Origin: Amycolatopsis echigonensis
Lineage (GTDB): Bacteria > Actinomycetota > Actinomycetes > Mycobacteriales > Pseudonocardiaceae
Direction: 5' to 3'
Length of the DNA stretch: 64,000 nucleotides
Assembly (NCBI RefSeq): GCF_014174495.1
Contig: NZ_JACJHR010000023.1
Location: 1 to 64,000, forward strand
Shown here: positions 25,992-36,450 of the stretch, piece by piece
How the letters are laid out: the number at the start of each line of letters is the position of its first letter
How positions within the stretch are numbered: position 1 is the first letter of the stretch
Position numbers and translations under genes: made by a program
Notes under the pieces: generated by a model
Told to the model about the DNA's origin: nothing
What the model saw: the letters and a program-made list of their open reading frames with translations, nothing else
Databases searched by the model: none

Positions 25992-26828
25992 TCAGGCAGC
26001 CGGTTCCTCGTCCTCCGGAACCTCGATCGGCGCCCGCTTCACGTTCGCGTCCAGCAGTGGCAGGTACTTCTCCGTACCCGTCAAATGCGTCAGGAAGAAC
26101 GCCGTGAACAGGGCCTTCGTCAGCTGCTGAGTCGCGCGCTGCGGTTTGCCCTGCAGCAGCAGCTGGCTCCAGTGCCGGCCCTCCGTCACCGCCAGATGGG
26201 ACGACTTCGCCAGCGTCCGCAGTTGCACCGGACCGGCCCATGCCTGGGCGATCGCGTCCGCGTGGCCGACCGCTGGTGCGACCAGGTCGCCGTCCACTGC
26301 CAGGTGCAGGCCGGGGGCGCTGATCACCTTCGCGGCGTCCGTCGCGGGCGGGAAGGTCTGTGCCGCGGCCACTGTCGCCACTGCGCGGACCTTCGGGCGG
26401 GCTTCGTCGCCTGCTCCGGCGGCCTGGGCGGCTGCCAGCACGGCCGAACCGCCGCCGGTGGAGTGGCCGGCCAGGCCCAGTTTCTCCGGGTCGACGCTGA
26501 TGCCGTCCGGGCCGAGGCGGACTGTGGTGATGATGTCGAGCGTGGTCAGCAGGTCACCGGCCAGCAGGCGGTGCGACGGCAGCGGGCCGAGCTGGGTCGC
26601 GGGGGCCGCGGCGACCACGCCCCAGCTCGCGAGGTGGTGCAGCAGCTGCCGGTAGCGCGTGGCGGGCTGCATCCAGCCGTGCCCGAACGCGATGGCGGGC
26701 AGGCCGAGGCCTTGGCGCGGGGTGAACACGACGCCGGGCAGTCCGACCAGGGCGAGGTTGCCGCGCACGACCTCGTGGGGTCCCGGGTGGGACAGCTCCG
26801 TGAGCAGCTGCTTGGGCTTGCTGGCCAT
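25992..26828 (-). CDS. Alpha/beta hydrolase, dienelactone-hydrolase/PET-hydrolase-like
   Basis: The fold is recognisable from AIAFGHGWMQPATRYRQLLHHLASWG, the nucleophile elbow GHSTGGGSAV (Ser near residue 122), an aspartate in the later strand HLAVDGDLVAPA and a histidine in KSSHLAVTEG. It has no signal peptide and is 278 aa. The pattern is that of cytosolic or loosely attached esterases of the chlorophyllase/dienelactone group; the substrate is unknown. Its stop codon abuts the stop of the convergent 817-aa gene with no gap. ATG 26828 is used. Confidence 0.8.
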   Translation of the reverse strand: MASKPKQLLTELSHPGPHEVVRGNLALVGLPGVVFTPRQGLGLPAIAFGHGWMQPATRYRQLLHHLASWGVVAAAPATQLGPLPSHRLLAGDLLTTLDIITTVRLGPDGISVDPEKLGLAGHSTGGGSAVLAAAQAAGAGDEARPKVRAVATVAAAQTFPPATDAAKVISAPGLHLAVDGDLVAPAVGHADAIAQAWAGPVQLRTLAKSSHLAVTEGRHWSQLLLQGKPQRATQQLTKALFTAFFLTHLTGTEKYLPLLDANVKRAPIEVPEDEEPAA

Positions 26829-27022
26829 GCGGCTGACCTTACTGCCCGCGCCCCGCCCCGGCCCGGTGCGCCACCCCGATCGGTTCAGGGGTCCGCCGCC
26901 ACACTGCGCGCCGACCCGGTCAACGGTTGTCCGGGAGACAGCTCGCCCAGCTCAGCGGCAGTGAAAACCCCGCTCTAGGGACCGGAGTAGGGGACTGGAC
27001 TTGTCTCGTTACGCTAGTTCGC

Positions 27023-28885
27023 GTGTGTGGAATCGTGGGATACGTCGGACACCGCCCGGCTTTGGACGTCGTGCTCGGTGGGCTCCGCCGCATGGAGTAC
27101 CGGGGCTACGACTCGGCGGGCGTCGCGGTGCTGGACGGCGCCGGTGCGCTGACCGTCGAGCGCAAGGCCGGCCGTCTGGCCAACCTGGAAGCCCGGCTCG
27201 ACGAGGTCGGCCGCGACGCGTTCGCGGGGACCGCGGGCATGGGCCACACCCGCTGGGCCACGCACGGGGCTCCGATCGACCGCAACTCGCATCCGCACCG
27301 GGACACCACCGGCCGCGTCGCGGTGGTGCACAACGGGATCATCGAGAACTTCGCCGCGTTGCGCGCCGAGCTCGAGGCCGCGGGCATCGAGATGGCCAGC
27401 GACACCGACACCGAAACCGCCGCTCACCTGGTCTCCCTCGCTTACTCCGAGGGCGAGACCAAGGGCGACCTGCCGGCCAGCGTCGCCGCGGTCTGCCGCC
27501 GGCTGGAGGGCGCGTTCACGCTCGTCGTGACGCACGCGGACGAGCCGGACACGATCGTCGCCGCGCGCCGGTCGTCGCCGCTGGTGGTCGGGGTCGGCGA
27601 GGGCGAGCACTTCGTCGCCTCCGACGTCGCGGCGTTCATCGAGCACACCCGCGAGGCCGTCGAACTGGGCCAGGACCAGCTGGTCGTCATCACCCGCGAC
27701 GGCTACCAGGTCACCGACTTCCACGGCGACGCCGCGCAGGCCAAGCCGTTCACCGTCGACTGGGACCTGTCGGCCGCCGAGAAGGGCGGCCACGAGTACT
27801 TCATGCTCAAGGAGATCGAGGAGCAGCCGGAGGCGCTGGCGAACACGCTGCGCGGGCACTTCGAGGCCGGCCGGATCATCCTCGACGAGCAGCGCATTTC
27901 CGACCAGGACCTGCGCGACGTCGACAAGGTCTTCGTCGTCGCCTGCGGTTCGGCTTACCACTCCGGTCTCGTCGCCAAATACGCCATCGAGCACTGGTGC
28001 CGGCTTCCGGTCGAGGTGGAGCTGGCGTCGGAGTTCCGTTACCGCGACCCGGTTCTCGACCGCGACACGCTCGTCGTCGCGGTCTCCCAGTCCGGCGAGA
28101 CCGCGGACACCCTCGAGGCCGTGCGGCACGCGCGCGAGCAGAAGGCCCGCGTTCTGGCGGTCTGCAACACCAACGGCGCGCAGATCCCGCGTGAATCCGA
28201 CGCGGTGCTGTACACGCACGCCGGGCCGGAGATCGGGGTCGCGTCGACCAAGGCGTTCCTCGCGCAGATCGCCGCGAACTACCTCGTCGGCCTCGCGCTG
28301 GCGCAGGCGCGCGGCACCAAGTACCCGGACGAGGTCGCCCGCGAATTCGCCGAGCTGGAAGCCATGCCCGCCGCGGTGCAGAAGGTGCTGTCCACTGTGG
28401 AGCCGACGCGCGAGATCGCGCGGCGGATCTCCGATTCGCGCGCGGTGCTGTTCCTCGGCCGCCATGTCGGGTTCCCGGTGGCGCTGGAAGGCGCGCTGAA
28501 GCTGAAGGAACTCGCGTACATGCATGCGGAGGGCTTCGCGGCGGGCGAGTTGAAGCACGGTCCGATCGCGCTGATCGAAGAGGGCCTGCCGGTCGTCGTC
28601 GTGATGCCGTCGCCGAAGGGCCGCGCGGTGCTGCACTCGAAGCTGGTGTCGAACATCAGCGAGATCCAGGCGCGGGGCGCGCGCACGATCGTGATCGCCG
28701 AGGAGGGCGACGAGACCGTGCGCCCGTTCGCCGACGAGCTGATCGAGGTGCCCGCCGTGCCGACGCTGTTGCAGCCGCTGGTTTCCACCGTGCCGCTGCA
28801 GGTGCTGGCGGCGGAGATCGCCAGTTCGCGCGGGTACGACATCGACAAGCCGCGTAACCTGGCGAAGTCCGTCACTGTCGAGTAG
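27023..28885 (+). CDS. glmS: Glutamine-fructose-6-phosphate aminotransferase (isomerizing) GlmS
   Basis: GlmS makes glucosamine-6-phosphate from fructose-6-phosphate and glutamine. GTG 27023 gives M-CGIVGYVG, so Cys2 becomes the N-terminal nucleophile after methionine removal; any upstream start would destroy activity. The glutaminase domain (RMEYRGYDSAGVA, GHTRWATHG) covers residues 1-230, and two SIS sugar-isomerase domains follow (VACGSAYHSG, SQSGETADT, STKAFLAQI, LKHGPIAL). It is 620 aa and complete, ending KSVTVE. No ribosome site is evident, so a leaderless message is possible. I saw no glmS ribozyme. Confidence 0.96.
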   Translation: MCGIVGYVGHRPALDVVLGGLRRMEYRGYDSAGVAVLDGAGALTVERKAGRLANLEARLDEVGRDAFAGTAGMGHTRWATHGAPIDRNSHPHRDTTGRVAVVHNGIIENFAALRAELEAAGIEMASDTDTETAAHLVSLAYSEGETKGDLPASVAAVCRRLEGAFTLVVTHADEPDTIVAARRSSPLVVGVGEGEHFVASDVAAFIEHTREAVELGQDQLVVITRDGYQVTDFHGDAAQAKPFTVDWDLSAAEKGGHEYFMLKEIEEQPEALANTLRGHFEAGRIILDEQRISDQDLRDVDKVFVVACGSAYHSGLVAKYAIEHWCRLPVEVELASEFRYRDPVLDRDTLVVAVSQSGETADTLEAVRHAREQKARVLAVCNTNGAQIPRESDAVLYTHAGPEIGVASTKAFLAQIAANYLVGLALAQARGTKYPDEVAREFAELEAMPAAVQKVLSTVEPTREIARRISDSRAVLFLGRHVGFPVALEGALKLKELAYMHAEGFAAGELKHGPIALIEEGLPVVVVMPSPKGRAVLHSKLVSNISEIQARGARTIVIAEEGDETVRPFADELIEVPAVPTLLQPLVSTVPLQVLAAEIASSRGYDIDKPRNLAKSVTVE

Positions 28886-28896
28886 CGGGAGCCGCC

Positions 28897-30339
28897 GTGC
28901 AAGGAATCTGGACTACTGAACGGATTCGCGCGGCGGAAGACCTGCTGCTCGCGCGCACGCCGGACGGCGAGCTGATGTGCCGGGCCTCCTTCGGCCTCGC
29001 TGCCGAGGTGGCCGGGTTGCTGGCCGAGAACACCGGTGGCGTATCCGGTCGCCGGGTCGTGCTGCTGGTCGGTTCCGGCAACAACGGCGGCGATGCGTTG
29101 TGGGCCGGCGCTTTCCTGCGTCGACGCGGGGTCGCGGTAGCCGCGGTGCTGCTGAAACCGGAGAAGGCGCACCCGGCCGGATTGGCTGCGCTGCGGCGAT
29201 CCGGCGGCCGAGTGGTGTCCATAGCGGACGGTCCACAGTGGATCGAAAAGGCGGACGTCGTGGTCGACGGCATCGTCGGCATTTCGGCCCGCGGCGCGTT
29301 GCGTCCGGAAGCGGCCGAGCTGGTCGCGCGGATCGAAGCGCCCGTGGTGGCGGTCGATCTGCCGAGCGGTGTCGATCCGGACACCGGCGCGGTCGACGGT
29401 CCGCACGTCACCGCCGCGCGCACGGTCACGTTCGGTGCGCTGAAGCCCGTGCACGTGCTGGCCCCGCAGGAATGCGGCGACGTTGTGCTGGTCGACATCG
29501 GCCTGCGACCCTGGCTGGACGAGCCGGATCTTTGGCGGCTGGAACTGTCCGACATCGCCGCGGTGTGGCCGATTCCCGGGCCGGAGGACGACAAATACAC
29601 CCAGGGTGTCGTCGGCATCGCGGCCGGATCGGCGACGTATCCGGGTGCGGCGGTGCTCGCGTCCGGTTCCGCGGTTCGCGCGACGGCGGGCATGGTCCGT
29701 TACGCCGGACACGCCGCGGACGTCGTGCGCTCCCGCTGGCCGGAGATCGTCGCGACCGGCTCGGTCACCGACGCGGGGCGGGTGCAGGCGTGGGTGGTCG
29801 GCCCGGGCATCGGCACCGGCGGGGAAGGCCGGGAAATTCTGCGGCACATCCTCGGCCAGGGCGTCCCGGTGTGCGCGGATGCCGACGCCACCACGATCAT
29901 CGCGCACACTCCCGAAGTCCTCGACGCCCGCGACCCGGACACTCCGCTCGTGCTCACTCCGCACGCCGGCGAGTACGAGCGGCTGATGGGCCGCCGCCCA
30001 GGCCCGGATCGAGTCGCGGCGGCGCGGGAAGCGGCGAAGAAGTACGACGCGGTCGTGCTGCTCAAAGGCCACTGCACGGTCGTCGCGGCTCCAGACGGTC
30101 GCGTCGCGGTGAACACCCCACGCGGTTCGTGGCTGGCCACCGCTGGCTCCGGCGACGTGCTGACCGGCCTGATCGGCTCGCTGCTCGCCTCCGGACTAGA
30201 CCCGTGGCTGGCCGCCGCGGCCGCCGCGCAGGTGCATTCACTGGCGGGCGCGCTCGCCGCCGAGGACGTGCCGACGTCGGCGTCCGGTCTGGTCGACGCT
30301 ATCCCCGCCGCGCTCCGGCTGGTTCGTGCGATCGCATAG
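28897..30339 (+). CDS. nnrD: Bifunctional NAD(P)H-hydrate epimerase / dehydratase
   Basis: This enzyme repairs hydrated NADH and NADPH. The N-terminal YjeF_N epimerase (residues 1-215) has GSGNNGGDALWAGAFLRRRG and VDLPSGVDPDTG. The C-terminal ADP-dependent dehydratase (about 225-480) has VGPGIGTGG, LTPHAGEYERLMG and the nucleotide loop GSGDVLTGLIGSLLASG. 480 aa is the usual fused length. GTG 28897 is 11 bases after glmS with GCGGGAG upstream. In mycobacteria the homologue (Rv3433c) is also close to glmS. Confidence 0.94.
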   Translation: MQGIWTTERIRAAEDLLLARTPDGELMCRASFGLAAEVAGLLAENTGGVSGRRVVLLVGSGNNGGDALWAGAFLRRRGVAVAAVLLKPEKAHPAGLAALRRSGGRVVSIADGPQWIEKADVVVDGIVGISARGALRPEAAELVARIEAPVVAVDLPSGVDPDTGAVDGPHVTAARTVTFGALKPVHVLAPQECGDVVLVDIGLRPWLDEPDLWRLELSDIAAVWPIPGPEDDKYTQGVVGIAAGSATYPGAAVLASGSAVRATAGMVRYAGHAADVVRSRWPEIVATGSVTDAGRVQAWVVGPGIGTGGEGREILRHILGQGVPVCADADATTIIAHTPEVLDARDPDTPLVLTPHAGEYERLMGRRPGPDRVAAAREAAKKYDAVVLLKGHCTVVAAPDGRVAVNTPRGSWLATAGSGDVLTGLIGSLLASGLDPWLAAAAAAQVHSLAGALAAEDVPTSASGLVDAIPAALRLVRAIA

Positions 30340-30343
30340 TTAT

Positions 30344-30362
30344 CGAGTTACGTGTTAACTCG
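30344..30362. promoter_or_regulatory. Probable operator of the DeoR-family gene
   Basis: CGAGTTACGTGTTAACTCG is a perfect inverted repeat (7-bp arms, 5-bp spacer), 27 bases before the regulator's GTG start. DeoR proteins usually repress their own operon, so this is the likely binding site. It would control 30390-33741. Confidence 0.6.
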
Positions 30363-30389
30363 GCTCGCGATATCTGGTAAGAACAAGAT

Positions 30390-31214
30390 GTGAGTCGAGA
30401 CACGCCAGGACGGCCGAAGACGCGCCCGTCCGACGCCGCGGTGGAGCAGCGGCGGCAGGAGATCCTCGACTACGTCATCGACCAGGGGGAAGTCCGGATC
30501 GACGACCTCACCGCCCGGTTCGGCGTCAGCCTGATGACGATGCACCGTGACCTGGACGAGCTCGCCGACAAGCGGCTGCTGCGGAAGCTCCGGGGCAAGG
30601 TCGAGGCGTATCCGGCGCTCACCATGGAGACCGCCAGCCGGTTCACGCTGCACTCGGCCGAGAAGGAAGCCCTCGCCGACCTCGCGATCCAGCAGGTCGA
30701 GCCCGGCCAGACGGTGTTCGTGGACGACTCCACCACGCTGTTCCCGCTGGTCGAGCGGCTGGCCCAGGTCGAGCGCCTCACCGTGATCACCAACTCGCTG
30801 CAGGCCGCGCGGCTGCTGGGCAGCGGCGTCGAGGTGGTGCTCGCCGGTGGTCGTTACGACCCCGAGTACGACTCCTGCTCCGGCCCCGATGTCCTCGAGT
30901 TGCTCGGGCGCGTTCGCGTGGACATCGCGTTCGTCTCGGTGAGCGCGGTCGCGGTGGGCAGGCTGTTCCACCCGGTCCGCGACTACGCCGAGCTGAAGAA
31001 GGCCGTGCTGCGCGCCGCGAACCGCAACGTGCTGGTGCTCGACCACTCGAAGTTCGGCCGCACCGCGACCTACGCGCACGGCACGGTCGGCGATTACGAC
31101 CTCCTGATCACCAGCGAAGCCACTCCGACCGAGGAGATCGAGGCCGCGCTGAACGAGGGAACGGCGGTCGAGGCCGCGGAGTACGTCGAGGAGGGACAGC
31201 CCTATGACAGCTGA
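30390..31214 (+). CDS. DeoR/GlpR-family sugar-responsive repressor
   Basis: Residues 20-75 are the DeoR winged helix (RRQEILDYVIDQGEVRIDDL, SLMTMHRDLDELADKRLLRK). The C-terminal DeoRC domain binds a phosphorylated sugar (VFVDDSTTLFPL, TVITNSLQAARLL, DHSKFGRTA). 274 aa. GTG 30390 has AAGAAC upstream. The last four codons overlap the start of the sugar kinase gene, so the regulator and kinase are coupled. A local repressor for pentose or related sugar use is the natural inference. Confidence 0.88.
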   Translation: MSRDTPGRPKTRPSDAAVEQRRQEILDYVIDQGEVRIDDLTARFGVSLMTMHRDLDELADKRLLRKLRGKVEAYPALTMETASRFTLHSAEKEALADLAIQQVEPGQTVFVDDSTTLFPLVERLAQVERLTVITNSLQAARLLGSGVEVVLAGGRYDPEYDSCSGPDVLELLGRVRVDIAFVSVSAVAVGRLFHPVRDYAELKKAVLRAANRNVLVLDHSKFGRTATYAHGTVGDYDLLITSEATPTEEIEAALNEGTAVEAAEYVEEGQPYDS

Positions 31215-32637
31215 GCTGGTGGCCGGGGTCGATTCGTCGACCCAGTCGACCAAGGTCGTGGTCTGCGACGCACGCACGGGCGAGGTCGTGCGCACCGGCC
31301 GGGCACCGCACCCGGACGGCACCGAGGTCGACCCCGCGGCGTGGGCGCAAGCGTTTGCGGACGCCACTCGCGACGTTCTCGACGGTGTGAAGGCCATCGG
31401 CGTCGGCGGTCAGCAGCACGGCATGGTGACGCTCGACGAGGCCGGCGAGGTAGTGCGCCCGGCGTTGCTGTGGAACGACACCCGCTCCGCGCAGGCGGCC
31501 CAAGACCTCACCGAAGAACTGGGCGGACCCGGCGTGTGGGCGAAGTCGGTCGGGCTGGTGCCGGTCGCCAGCTTCACCGTCACCAAGCTCCGCTGGCTCG
31601 CCGAGCACGAGCCGGAGAACGCGGACCGGGTCGCCCGCGTTCTGCTGCCGCACGACTGGCTCACCTGGCGGCTGCTCGGCCGCCCGGAAACCGCGGTGAC
31701 CGATCGCGGCGACGCCTCGGGCACCGGCTATTTCTCGCCGACGGACAACACGTACCGGCACGACGTCCTCGCGCACGCGTTCGGCGGACGCACCCCGGAT
31801 CTGCCGACCGTGCTCGGCCCGTCCGACGTCGCCGGGCACACCAGCGACGGCATGCTCGTGTCCGCGGGCACCGGCGACAACATGGCCGCCGCGCTCGCCC
31901 TCGAACTGGCCCCGGGCGACGCCGTGATCTCGATCGGCACCAGTGGCACGGTTTTCGGCGTCACCGAGACCGGCGCGGCGGACGCGAGCGGCCTGGTCGC
32001 CGGATTCGCCGACGCCACCGGCCGGTTCCTTCCGCTGACGGCCGCCCTCAACGCCGCCCGCGTGCTCACCGCGGGCGCGGCGATGCTCGGGGTGGACCTG
32101 GCCGAATTCGACCGGCTCGCGCTGAGCGCCGAACCGGGTGCGGGCGGGCTCACGCTGCTGCCGTACCTGGACGGCGAGCGCACGCCGAACCTGCCCGGCG
32201 CGACCGGTTCGCTGCACGGTCTGACCAGGGCGAACATGACGCCCGAGAACGTCGCGCGGGCGACCGTCGAGGGCATGGTCTGCGGGTTGGCCGCCGGGCT
32301 CGACGCGGTGCGCGCACAGGGCATGGCCGTGAAGCGCGTGCTGCTCATCGGCGGCGGCGCGCAGTCCGCCGCGGTGCGCGCGATCGCACCGATCGTGCTC
32401 GGCCTGCCCGTCGTGATTCCCGAGGTCGGCGAGTACGTCGCGCTGGGTGCCGCTCGACAGGCCGCGTGGGCGCTGGCCGGCACCGCGGAACCGCCGACGT
32501 GGCACGGAACGGAAAACCGGCTCGAGCTGGACGAGCCGGCTGGGGCGCTGCGCGCCGCGGGCATCGAGATCCAGCACCGCCACCTCGAGGCGCGCGAGGC
32601 CGCGCACGGGGTTTCCGCGAAATTGGGAGAGGACTGA
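31204..32637 (+). CDS. xylB: Xylulokinase-type FGGY carbohydrate kinase
   Basis: FGGY kinases phosphorylate sugars with ATP. Motifs: VAGVDSSTQSTKVVV (phosphate loop), GVGGQQHGMV and LLWNDTRS (substrate-binding pattern of xylulokinases), ISIGTSGTVFG and GGGAQSAAVRAI in the C-terminal half. 477 aa is typical of XylB. ATG 31204 has GGAGGG upstream and lies inside the 3' end of the regulator gene. No xylose isomerase lies nearby, so D-xylulose is the probable but unproven substrate; ribulose or another pentulose is possible. Confidence 0.82.
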   Translation: MTAELVAGVDSSTQSTKVVVCDARTGEVVRTGRAPHPDGTEVDPAAWAQAFADATRDVLDGVKAIGVGGQQHGMVTLDEAGEVVRPALLWNDTRSAQAAQDLTEELGGPGVWAKSVGLVPVASFTVTKLRWLAEHEPENADRVARVLLPHDWLTWRLLGRPETAVTDRGDASGTGYFSPTDNTYRHDVLAHAFGGRTPDLPTVLGPSDVAGHTSDGMLVSAGTGDNMAAALALELAPGDAVISIGTSGTVFGVTETGAADASGLVAGFADATGRFLPLTAALNAARVLTAGAAMLGVDLAEFDRLALSAEPGAGGLTLLPYLDGERTPNLPGATGSLHGLTRANMTPENVARATVEGMVCGLAAGLDAVRAQGMAVKRVLLIGGGAQSAAVRAIAPIVLGLPVVIPEVGEYVALGAARQAAWALAGTAEPPTWHGTENRLELDEPAGALRAAGIEIQHRHLEAREAAHGVSAKLGED

Positions 32638-32640
32638 CCG

Positions 32641-33741
<1,101 letters not shown>

Positions 33742-33770
33742 GCCGATAACGTGGGAAACTGGCAGTCGTT

Positions 33771-34892
33771 ATGACTGTCAGTTTCCCGCACGCCGAGACC
33801 GTGGTCGATCTCGGCGCAGTGCGCCACAACGTTTCCTTGCTGGCCGCCCGGGCCCCCGGTGCGGCCGTCATGTGCGTGGTCAAAGGCGACGCGTACGGCC
33901 ACGGCGCGGTACCCGTCAGCCGTGCTGCGGTCGAGGCCGGGGCGAGCTGGCTCGGCACCTGCTCGCTGCAGGAAGCCCTCGACCTGCGGGCCGCCGGGCT
34001 GTCGGTGCGGCTGTTCAGCTGGCTGGACGTGCCGGAGCTGGATTTCACGCCCGGCATCGAGGCGGACATCGACCTCGGCGTCAGCTCCCTCAGCGAGCTG
34101 GCCCGGGTCGACGCCGCGGCGCAGCGGGCCGGAAAGCGCGCCCGCGTGCACCTCAAGATCGACACCGGGCTGGCCCGCAACGGCTGCCCGCCCGCGGCCT
34201 GGCCCGAGCTGGTCGAGGCGGCGGTCAAGGCGCGCGGCGTCGAGGTAGTGGCCATCTGGTCGCATCTGGCCTGCGCCGACGAGCTGGGGCACGCCTCGAT
34301 CGACGCGCAGGCGAAGCTGTTCGCCGAGGCCTACGACGCGGCGCGAGCCGCTGGCCTCGACCCGATCCGGCACCTGGCGAACTCCGCGGCCACACTCACC
34401 CGGCCTGACCTGCATTTCGACCTGGTCCGCCCGGGCATCGCGATGTACGGCCTCAACCCGGTGCCCACCGACGACGACCTGCGCCCGGTCATGACGTTCC
34501 GTTCGACAGTGGTGCTGACCAAGCCGCTGGCGGCTGGAGAATCCGTTTCCTACGGGCACACCTGGACGGCGCAGGAGGACACGACGCTCGCGCTCGTTCC
34601 CGCCGGGTACGCGGACGGGGTGCCGCGCACGCTGTCCGGCCGGATGGACGTCTGGCTGGGCGGCCGGCGGCGGCCAGTCGTCGGGCGGATCTGCATGGAC
34701 CAGCTCGTGGTCAACGTCGGCAACGAGGACGTCCCTGACATCGGCGACGAGGTCGTGTTGTTCGGCGCGGGCCGGTCCGGCGAGCCCACCGCACGCGAAT
34801 GGGCGGACAAGCTCGGCACCATCGACTACGAGATCGTCACCTCGATGTACCGGCCGCGTGTGCGCCGCCGGTATGTGGGGGAGCAGGCGTGA
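33771..34892 (+). CDS. alr: Alanine racemase
   Basis: Alr is a PLP enzyme that makes D-alanine for peptidoglycan. The PLP lysine is in VVKGDAYGHGAVPV (about residue 38). The catalytic tyrosine region is ESVSYGHTWTA ... PAGYADGVPR, and RICMDQLVVNV is also present. 373 aa. ATG 33771 has no strong ribosome site. Its TGA overlaps the GTG of the following hydrolase. The alr-hydrolase-tsaE order resembles the mycobacterial alr-tsaE neighbourhood. Confidence 0.96.
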   Translation: MTVSFPHAETVVDLGAVRHNVSLLAARAPGAAVMCVVKGDAYGHGAVPVSRAAVEAGASWLGTCSLQEALDLRAAGLSVRLFSWLDVPELDFTPGIEADIDLGVSSLSELARVDAAAQRAGKRARVHLKIDTGLARNGCPPAAWPELVEAAVKARGVEVVAIWSHLACADELGHASIDAQAKLFAEAYDAARAAGLDPIRHLANSAATLTRPDLHFDLVRPGIAMYGLNPVPTDDDLRPVMTFRSTVVLTKPLAAGESVSYGHTWTAQEDTTLALVPAGYADGVPRTLSGRMDVWLGGRRRPVVGRICMDQLVVNVGNEDVPDIGDEVVLFGAGRSGEPTAREWADKLGTIDYEIVTSMYRPRVRRRYVGEQA

Positions 34893-35977
34893 CTCCTTCG
34901 GCACGGCTGTGGGCGATCGCTGGCGGAGTCGGAGCGGTAGTGACGGGGGCAGCAGCGGCAGTTGTCGCGACGCAGCAACGCAAATCGACCGAGGACCCGT
35001 TCGCCGACGAGCCGCTGGGCGAGTTGAAACCGGACCGTACGTCCACTGTCGCGGCTGAAGACGGTACGCCGCTGTCGGTCGAGGAGATCGACCCAGAGGA
35101 CGGCGGAACGCCAGAGCTGACTCTCGTCGGCGTACACGGCTTCGCGCTTTCGCGGCTCTCGTGGCACTTTCAGCGCCGCGACGTCGCTTCGCTGCGACTG
35201 CCGCGCGTACGGCAGGTCTACTTCGACCATCGCGGCCACGGTCTGTCCGGAGAAGCGTCCGCTGAGACGTCGACGATCGAACAGCTCGCGCACGACCTCG
35301 ACAGCGTGCTGCGCGCGATGGTGCCCGAGGGACCGATTGTCCTCATGGGACATTCCATGGGCGGCATGGTGATCATGGAGCTTGCCGCGCAACGGCCAGA
35401 CCTCTTCGAGGACCGCGTATGCGGCGTTGCCTTCATCGCGACCGCGGCGGGCGAAGTCGGCGCACGCGGGTTGCCGAGGCCGTTGCTGTCCAAGTACAAC
35501 CCGCTCACGCGCGGCGTCGGCGAGCTGGCGGAATGGCAACCCGGGTTGGTGGAGTTCGTCCGCGCGGCTGGCGGCCAGCTCACTCGGCAAGCGGTGCGAC
35601 GGCTCGCGTTCGGCAGCCGCGACGTCTCGCCGCGCTTGGTCGACTTCATGCTGGAAATGCTGGCTGTCACGCCGGTGCGCGGGCTGCTCAACTTCGTGGA
35701 CACCCTCGGCAGCCACCATCGCTACGCTGTGCTTGCCGGGCTGAAACACGCACAGGTGCTGGTCATCGGCGGCGACTCGGACCGCTTCACGCCGTTCGCG
35801 CACGCCGAGCGGATCGTCTCCGAGCTGCCGGACGCCGAGCTGGTGCGCGTGCGCGGAGCCGGGCACATGGTGCAGCTCGAACAGCCCGAGCTGGTGAACA
35901 GCCATCTCATCGACCTGCTGCAGCGCTGTGGTGGCAGCGCCGCGCCGAACCGGCGAAACTGGTGGTGGACAAGGTGA
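34889..35977 (+). CDS. Alpha/beta hydrolase with N-terminal membrane anchor
   Basis: The first 30 residues (LWAIAGGVGAVVTGAAAAVVA) are a signal anchor. The hydrolase domain has VGVHGFALSRLSW, the nucleophile elbow GHSMGGMVIM (Ser near residue 155), GGDSDRFTP (Asp) and GAGHMVQLEQP (His), so the triad is complete. 362 aa. GTG 34889 overlaps the alr stop as GTGA, and its own stop overlaps the tsaE GTG, so all three genes are coupled. Substrate unknown; a lipid or ester near the membrane is likely. Confidence 0.85.
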   Translation: MTPSARLWAIAGGVGAVVTGAAAAVVATQQRKSTEDPFADEPLGELKPDRTSTVAAEDGTPLSVEEIDPEDGGTPELTLVGVHGFALSRLSWHFQRRDVASLRLPRVRQVYFDHRGHGLSGEASAETSTIEQLAHDLDSVLRAMVPEGPIVLMGHSMGGMVIMELAAQRPDLFEDRVCGVAFIATAAGEVGARGLPRPLLSKYNPLTRGVGELAEWQPGLVEFVRAAGGQLTRQAVRRLAFGSRDVSPRLVDFMLEMLAVTPVRGLLNFVDTLGSHHRYAVLAGLKHAQVLVIGGDSDRFTPFAHAERIVSELPDAELVRVRGAGHMVQLEQPELVNSHLIDLLQRCGGSAAPNRRNWWWTR

Positions 35978-36429
35978 TTCTGGAAACCCCCGAGGACACG
36001 ATGGCCTTCGGCCGGACGCTGGGCGCGGCCTTGCGCGCGGGCGACCTGGTGCTGCTGGACGGCCCGCTCGGAGCCGGGAAGACCACCCTGACCCGCGGGA
36101 TCGCGGACGGTCTCGGGGTCGGCGGACGGGTCAGTTCGCCGACGTTCGTGCTGGCGCGAGTGCACGCCGCGGGGGCGGCCGGGGTGCCGTTGATCCACGT
36201 CGACGCCTACCGGCTCGGCGGCGATCTGAGCCAGCTGGACGACCTCGATCTGGACACTGACCTGGAGTCGTCCGCGGTGGTCGTCGAATGGGGCGAGGGC
36301 AGTGCGGAGCGGCTGTCGGAGGACCACCTGGTCGTTCGGCTGACCCGCCACGACGACGACACCCGGACGGTCGTCCTGGAACCGCACGGCTCCTGGACCA
36401 CCCGGGTCGACGAGCTGCAAGCGGCCTAG
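35974..36429 (+). CDS. tsaE: tRNA t6A biosynthesis ATPase TsaE
   Basis: TsaE works with TsaB and TsaD in N6-threonylcarbamoyl-adenosine formation at tRNA A37. Walker A GPLGAGKTTLTRGI, then SSPTFVLARVH, LIHVDAYRL and VVVEWGEG are diagnostic. 151 aa. GTG 35974 overlaps the hydrolase stop as GTGA and gives MILETPEDTMAFGRTLG. Its last 88 bases recur with four mismatches at 39571-39658. tsaB, normally next door, is 12 kb away. Confidence 0.95.
   Translation: MILETPEDTMAFGRTLGAALRAGDLVLLDGPLGAGKTTLTRGIADGLGVGGRVSSPTFVLARVHAAGAAGVPLIHVDAYRLGGDLSQLDDLDLDTDLESSAVVVEWGEGSAERLSEDHLVVRLTRHDDDTRTVVLEPHGSWTTRVDELQAA
36340..36427 (+). repeat. Direct repeat A: 3' end of the intact tsaE gene
   Basis: 88 bp of the tsaE 3' coding end that is repeated in direct orientation at 39571-39658 with 84 of 88 bases identical (mismatches at one site near 36369 and three near 36410). 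The similarity ends within one or two bases of the stop codon. Confidence 0.95.
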
Positions 36430-36450
36430 CGCTGACCGTCCGGCAATCCT

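Noticed and set aside
26829..27022. glmS ribozyme or riboswitch before glmS
   Set aside because: There is no ribozyme core. The gap is short and the GTG start appears nearly leaderless.
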